DNA of 64,000 nucleotides from JBGPGW01 sp046349515 (GTDB lineage: Bacteria; Pseudomonadota; Alphaproteobacteria; CADEGL01), in the NCBI GenBank assembly GCA_046349515.1, contig JAXMCE010000014.1, forward strand, positions 1-64,000. Reading direction: 5' to 3'. The translations under genes and the position numbers were made by a program. The notes under the pieces were generated by a model. The model had not been told where the DNA came from, made no database searches, and was given only the letters and a program-made list of their open reading frames with translations. Shown here piece by piece: positions 60,503 to 64,000 of this stretch (the first letter of the stretch is position 1; each line of letters begins with the position of its first letter).

Positions 60503-62382
60503 CGAGCCACGTGTCGCCGGCCGGGCGCGCGATCGCCCGCCGATGTCGCTGCGTCAGGCTCGGCAGGGTCGTTCACCGCATAGCCGCGCGGTGTGTAAAC
60601 CCAGCGCGTCGGCGCCGTCGTCGCGATGCGGGTCCGGCTGTTGCCGACGATGATGATGCTCAACATGTCGACTGATTCCGATTGGAGTTCCGAGAGTATC
60701 GTCGTCGTGACCTTTTCCCCTTGGCGGCCAAGGTTGCGCGCGACGATCACCGGCGTCGCCGCTGCACGGTGAGCGCGCAAGATCGATAGGGCATGTTCGA
60801 GCGGCGCCCGCCGTCGCAAGGACGCCGGATTATAGAGGCAGAGGACGAAGTCAGCCTGAGCCGCTGCCGACAAGCGGCGTTCAATCTCGCTCCAGGGAGT
60901 CAGAAGGTCCGAGAGAGAGAGTACGGCAAAGTCGTGCCCGAGCGGCGCGCCGGCGCGGGCGGCCGCTGCCTGCATGGCCGAGAGGCCAGGGATGACCTCG
61001 ATCGCGATCCTGCGCCATGACGGACTGTCTTTATGTTCAAGCAATTCGAAAACAAGGGCGGCAAGGCCATAGATACCGGCATCGCCCGACGAGATAAGCG
61101 CCACATCGCGCCCTTCCGCCGCCAGGTCGAGCGCGAGGCGAGCGCGATCGACCTCCTCCCCGAGCGCCGATCCATGCCGGCGTTGCCCTGGCGAGGGTGT
61201 GCCAAGAAGGTCGAGATAGAGCCGGTAGCCGACGATGTCCGTGGCCGAGCGGAGGGCGGCCGTTGCTTCGGGGCTGCGCCACGCGTGGTCGCCGGGGCCG
61301 ATGCCGACGATCGAAAGCCGCCCTCGGGCTCGGCCGATGTCGAGCGCGGCGATGTCCGACCGCGCCCGCGCGACGGCACAAGTGGCATTGGCCGACTTCG
61401 TCTTCGGGACGACGAGGAGGCCTTCGGGTCCAGCGGCCGCAAGCGCCGCACCTTCGGCGACGCCGTGACATCCTGTCTCCCTGAACACGGCCTCCGACGG
61501 ATTGGCCAGGCGCGGTCGCTCCTCTTCGAGGCGCGGCGCATCGAAAAACCGCGCGGGCACGCCAAGCGCCCGTGCGACATCATGAACCGCCGGTTCGTCC
61601 GACTTGAGGTCGATCGAGACGACAGTCGCGACGGCATCTGGGGCGAGGGAGTGCGCTGCGAGCGTATCGAAGACGAGGCGCCGGAGCTCCTCGGGTTCCG
61701 TGTTCCGCGCGCAACCCACCCCCAAGGCGAGTACGGGAGGATGGTAGATCAACGACGCCGCGTAATCGTTCGGGACGCGGTCGGTAACGCGAATCGCGAG
61801 CGCGCCGTTGTCTTGAAACGCGCCGTGCGCAGTTGGGAGCCATCCGGCCGACCCGGCTTCGACCACAAGCCGCACGGCGTCGCCGGCGAGCAAGGCCGCG
61901 CTGACCGGTGGAACCATGTCGAGGTTGGCGATGCGCCACCCGGGCGGCGGATCATCCAACGCGACGCCGAGGCGAAGATCGCTCGCGGAGGTGATGGCGA
62001 CGGCACCGCCCGTGAGAGACGCGGCTGCGTGCGCCAGGGCGTGCCCGCCGCGGTGACCGCCGAGGAGAGGCACGACCGTTCGCCCGTCTTCCGACATCGC
62101 GATCACGGGCGCCTCATCGTGTTTGTCGCCGAGCGCGCTCGCCAGGCTACGGATGAGAATGCCAGTCGAGCAGAGGCCCAGAATCGGAGTCCGCGCGCGG
62201 AAAAGTCCAGAAAGATGCGCAGCCGTCTGGGTGAACGGAACATCGGCCGCCGGCACGCGCGGCGCGTAGCCGTGGATTTCGGATTGCGGAAGCACTGATT
62301 TGAGCCGTCGCGCGAGGTCCAAGGCGCTCGACCCCAGCACGACGATCGCGGTTCCTTTGGGTCGGCTGTCGGGCCTCTTCAT
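60499..62382 (-). CDS. cbiG-cobJ: CbiG-CobJ fusion: cobalt-precorrin-5A hydrolase / precorrin-3B C17-methyltransferase
   Basis: This 627-residue fusion has CbiG N-terminal and middle domains (about 8-210, 'TPILGLCSTGILIRSLA', 'LLGGHRGGHALA') and a CbiG C-terminal/CobE-like domain (about 225-345, 'LALGVGCARNTEPEEL'). A complete CobJ/CbiH methyltransferase domain follows (about 355-605, 'LSIVGIGPGDHAWRSPEA', 'ISSGDAGIYGLAALVFE', 'VIPGLSAMQAAAARAGAPLG'). It would couple C17 methylation/ring contraction with opening of the delta-lactone. It overlaps both neighbours by 4 bases. Confidence 0.92.
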   Translation of the reverse strand: MKRPDSRPKGTAIVVLGSSALDLARRLKSVLPQSEIHGYAPRVPAADVPFTQTAAHLSGLFRARTPILGLCSTGILIRSLASALGDKHDEAPVIAMSEDGRTVVPLLGGHRGGHALAHAAASLTGGAVAITSASDLRLGVALDDPPPGWRIANLDMVPPVSAALLAGDAVRLVVEAGSAGWLPTAHGAFQDNGALAIRVTDRVPNDYAASLIYHPPVLALGVGCARNTEPEELRRLVFDTLAAHSLAPDAVATVVSIDLKSDEPAVHDVARALGVPARFFDAPRLEEERPRLANPSEAVFRETGCHGVAEGAALAAAGPEGLLVVPKTKSANATCAVARARSDIAALDIGRARGRLSIVGIGPGDHAWRSPEATAALRSATDIVGYRLYLDLLGTPSPGQRRHGSALGEEVDRARLALDLAAEGRDVALISSGDAGIYGLAALVFELLEHKDSPSWRRIAIEVIPGLSAMQAAAARAGAPLGHDFAVLSLSDLLTPWSEIERRLSAAAQADFVLCLYNPASLRRRAPLEHALSILRAHRAAATPVIVARNLGRQGEKVTTTILSELQSESVDMLSIIIVGNSRTRIATTAPTRWVYTPRGYAVNDPAEPDAATSAGDRAPGRRHVAR

Positions 62383-63089
62383 TCCCAGACCTTGCCGCGC
62401 TTGTGCACGAGGATCATGGAGAAATAGGGGACGCTTCCGGGATCGATGTCGGTGAGCGCCAGGACGCGCTCCGACGGGAGCGTGGCGTGCTCGATGTAGC
62501 GCGAATGATCCAAGAGGTCGAGTTCGCCCAGAACGCGGAGGACTTTCGAGAAGTGGCGCCCAAGTTTGATGATTGCCGCGGAGTCGGCGGCCAGCAGGCG
62601 TCGCGCCAAGTCATCCGCCGCGAGCGGCGCCGGGATGATGGAGAGGACATCCGATCGCGCCGCGAGTGGCGCACCCATTCTCGTGGCGCAGGCCATGAGC
62701 GACGACACGCCGGGAATGACCGTGATGTCATGGCGTGGAGCCAGCCGGCCATAGAGATACATGAACGAACCGTAGAAGAACGGATCGCCCTGGCACAAGG
62801 CCGCGACATCCCGTCCGGCCGCGAGGTGCTCTTCGATCACGACGGCGGTCCGATCGTAGACAGCGACCGCGGGAAAACGTTCGACGTCGAGGGGCATGCG
62901 GATCGGAATTTCGATCTGACCTCCCGGCAAGTGCGCGGCGACGATCGCGCGCGTGAGACTGTCGCCATGCTCCGGAGCCGGATAGGCGATCACAGGGCAC
63001 CGCTTGATGGTCTCGACGGCCTTGAGAGTGATCAGCTCAGGATCACCGGGCCCGACGCCAACGCCGTAGAGAACGCCTTTGTCGCTCAC
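62379..63089 (-). CDS. cobI: Precorrin-2 / cobalt-factor II C20-methyltransferase
   Basis: A 236-residue methyltransferase with 'VLYGVGVGPGDPELITLKAVETI' (about 6-28), 'ALCQGDPFFYGSFMYLYGRL' and 'VIPGVSSLMACATRMGAPL'. It methylates C20 of precorrin-2 or its cobalt form. GTG 63089 overlaps the cobL stop (GTGA). The longer frame upstream lies inside cobL in another phase and is not conserved. Confidence 0.94.
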   Translation of the reverse strand: MSDKGVLYGVGVGPGDPELITLKAVETIKRCPVIAYPAPEHGDSLTRAIVAAHLPGGQIEIPIRMPLDVERFPAVAVYDRTAVVIEEHLAAGRDVAALCQGDPFFYGSFMYLYGRLAPRHDITVIPGVSSLMACATRMGAPLAARSDVLSIIPAPLAADDLARRLLAADSAAIIKLGRHFSKVLRVLGELDLLDHSRYIEHATLPSERVLALTDIDPGSVPYFSMILVHKRGKVWE

Positions 63090-64000
63090 GATGGCGCCAC
63101 CGGCTTCTGGGCGAAGAGTTGCGTCACGGGCATCAGCGGGCGCCAGGCGTTGAACGAACCGACGGGTTCGGCGCGCGAGACCGCAAGGCGAGTCAGGTTG
63201 CCGGTGATTGACTCGCGCAGGCGGGAAAGGACGCTCTCGCCCTCGAGAGAAACCGCATTCGCGACCAACCGTCCGCCGGGCAGGAGCGAGGACCAACAGG
63301 CCTCGGCCAATCCGGGCTCTGTCAAGCCGCCGCCGATGAACACCGCATTCGGACGCGCAAGGGATGTGAGTGCACCGGGCGCCGTGCCATTGACGATCGA
63401 GAGTCTCGGGACACCGAGGCGAAGCGCGTTCTCGGCGATGATCTGCGCGCGCGCCGCGTCGCGCTCGATGGCAAAGGCCTCTGTGAGCCGCGCGCCTCTC
63501 AGCCATTCGATGGCGATCGAGCCGCATCCGGCGCCGACATCCCACAGCGTCTCCCCCGCAAGCGGCCCAAGGGCCGCGAGCGTCGCGGCGCGGACCTCAC
63601 GCTTCGTCAATTGACCGTCATGGAGAAAGGCGTCGTCCGGCAAGCCGGCCAATCGGGAATAGGCGCGCGCATTGGGCCCTGCCTGGCATTCGATGGCGAC
63701 CGTGTTGAAATCGGCCGTTACACGCTCACCCCACTCGTCGGCCGACGCCTCGACGCGACGCTCGTCGATGCCGCCCATGTGTTCAAAGACGGTCATCCGG
63801 CTCCGCCCATAGCCGTTTGTCATCAAGGCGCCGGCGATGCGAGAGGGCGTATGGCCGTCGGCGCTGAGAGCCAGGACACGCGCGCCGGGCGCCAGATGGA
63901 GATGGAGGGTCTCGAGCGGTCGGCTGTGCAGACTGACCAGCTCGACCTCCTGAAGCGGCCAGGCAAGACGGGCGCAAGCGAGGGAAAACGCGCTGGGCGC
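63086..64000 (-). CDS. cobL: Precorrin-6B C5,15-methyltransferase (CobL/CbiET), 5' end beyond window
   Basis: The frame is open to the right edge. About 304 residues are visible. The end of the CbiE domain ('PSAFSLACARLAWPLQEVEL', 'VLALSADGHTPSRIAG', 'GYGRSRMTVFEHMGG') leads into the CbiT domain ('LTKREVRAATLAALGPL', 'LWDVGAGCGSIAIEWLRGA', 'VFIGGGLTEPGLAEA'). CobL methylates C5 and C15 and decarboxylates the C12 acetate. The downstream cobI, cbiG-cobJ and cobM overlap in a chain, making this the upstream member of a minus-strand operon. Confidence 0.94.
   Translation of the reverse strand, partial: APSAFSLACARLAWPLQEVELVSLHSRPLETLHLHLAPGARVLALSADGHTPSRIAGALMTNGYGRSRMTVFEHMGGIDERRVEASADEWGERVTADFNTVAIECQAGPNARAYSRLAGLPDDAFLHDGQLTKREVRAATLAALGPLAGETLWDVGAGCGSIAIEWLRGARLTEAFAIERDAARAQIIAENALRLGVPRLSIVNGTAPGALTSLARPNAVFIGGGLTEPGLAEACWSSLLPGGRLVANAVSLEGESVLSRLRESITGNLTRLAVSRAEPVGSFNAWRPLMPVTQLFAQKPVAPS

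Overview
The window is a gene-dense, high-GC chromosomal stretch from an alphaproteobacterium. A Rhodospirillales-like affiliation is my inference; I could not run a phylogeny. The evidence is the gene content and order: an Irr-type Fur regulator next to fabA-fabB-fabI, a Fur/Mur protein without the C-x2-C zinc motif, a TSUP permease followed by a TIGR02186-type protein, NFU1-type Nfu, the chain rimI-fur-GNAT-plsC-miaB-phoH-ybeY-corC-lnt-metK-trmB, the rimP-nusA-ylxR-infB-rbfA-truB-rpsO-pnp operon, ubiB-ubiE beside mutM, and coaBC-dut-moeB. I saw no tRNA, rRNA, CRISPR, insertion sequence or prophage. Codon use looks uniform, so nothing looks recently acquired.

Layout. 1-4.4 kb: end of a TSUP permease, a TIGR02186-type membrane protein, a universal stress protein, Nfu, a Bax-like glucosaminidase and a RutE-type nitroreductase. 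4.5-15.7 kb: tsaB-rimI-fur, an OlsB-like acyltransferase with a PlsC partner, then miaB to lnt as a tightly overlapping chain, then metK and trmB. 15.7-25.4 kb: a leader hairpin and the translation/RNA operon rimP to pnp, closed by a clear intrinsic terminator. 25.4-29.5 kb: glycerophosphodiesterase, fabA, fabB, fabI and irr. 29.5-32.1 kb: a palindrome and sigma70-like promoter driving rubrerythrin, a CCG-domain Fe-S protein and a DUF3501 protein. 32.1-40.9 kb: an SH3b protein, a 2-hydroxyacid dehydrogenase, moeB/thiF-dut-coaBC, ubiB-ubiE, mutM, a crotonase and rpsT with promoter and terminator. 41.3-50.5 kb: rhodanese, dnaA, dnaN, recF, gyrB and a class A penicillin-binding protein. 50.5-53.3 kb: Ada, an M48-type metallopeptidase and a DapA-family lyase. 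53.4-64 kb: a cobalamin (corrin ring) cluster (cobB, cobA, cbiD, cobK, cobM, a cbiG-cobJ fusion, cobI, partial cobL) interrupted by a lipoprotein/SCO pair, an EthD-family protein and an exported ankyrin protein.

How it works together. Most of the window is housekeeping. Two parts invite attention. The first is the iron/peroxide-type module after irr: rubrerythrin, a glycolate-oxidase/Hdr-like Fe-S subunit without an obvious partner oxidase, and the uncharacterised DUF3501, behind a Fur-family-like palindrome. The second is the cobalamin island, which combines CbiD and CbiG (typical of the anaerobic route) with Cob-type methyltransferases. Nothing here is demonstrably a new system; the irr/rubrerythrin module is the best candidate for under-described biology.
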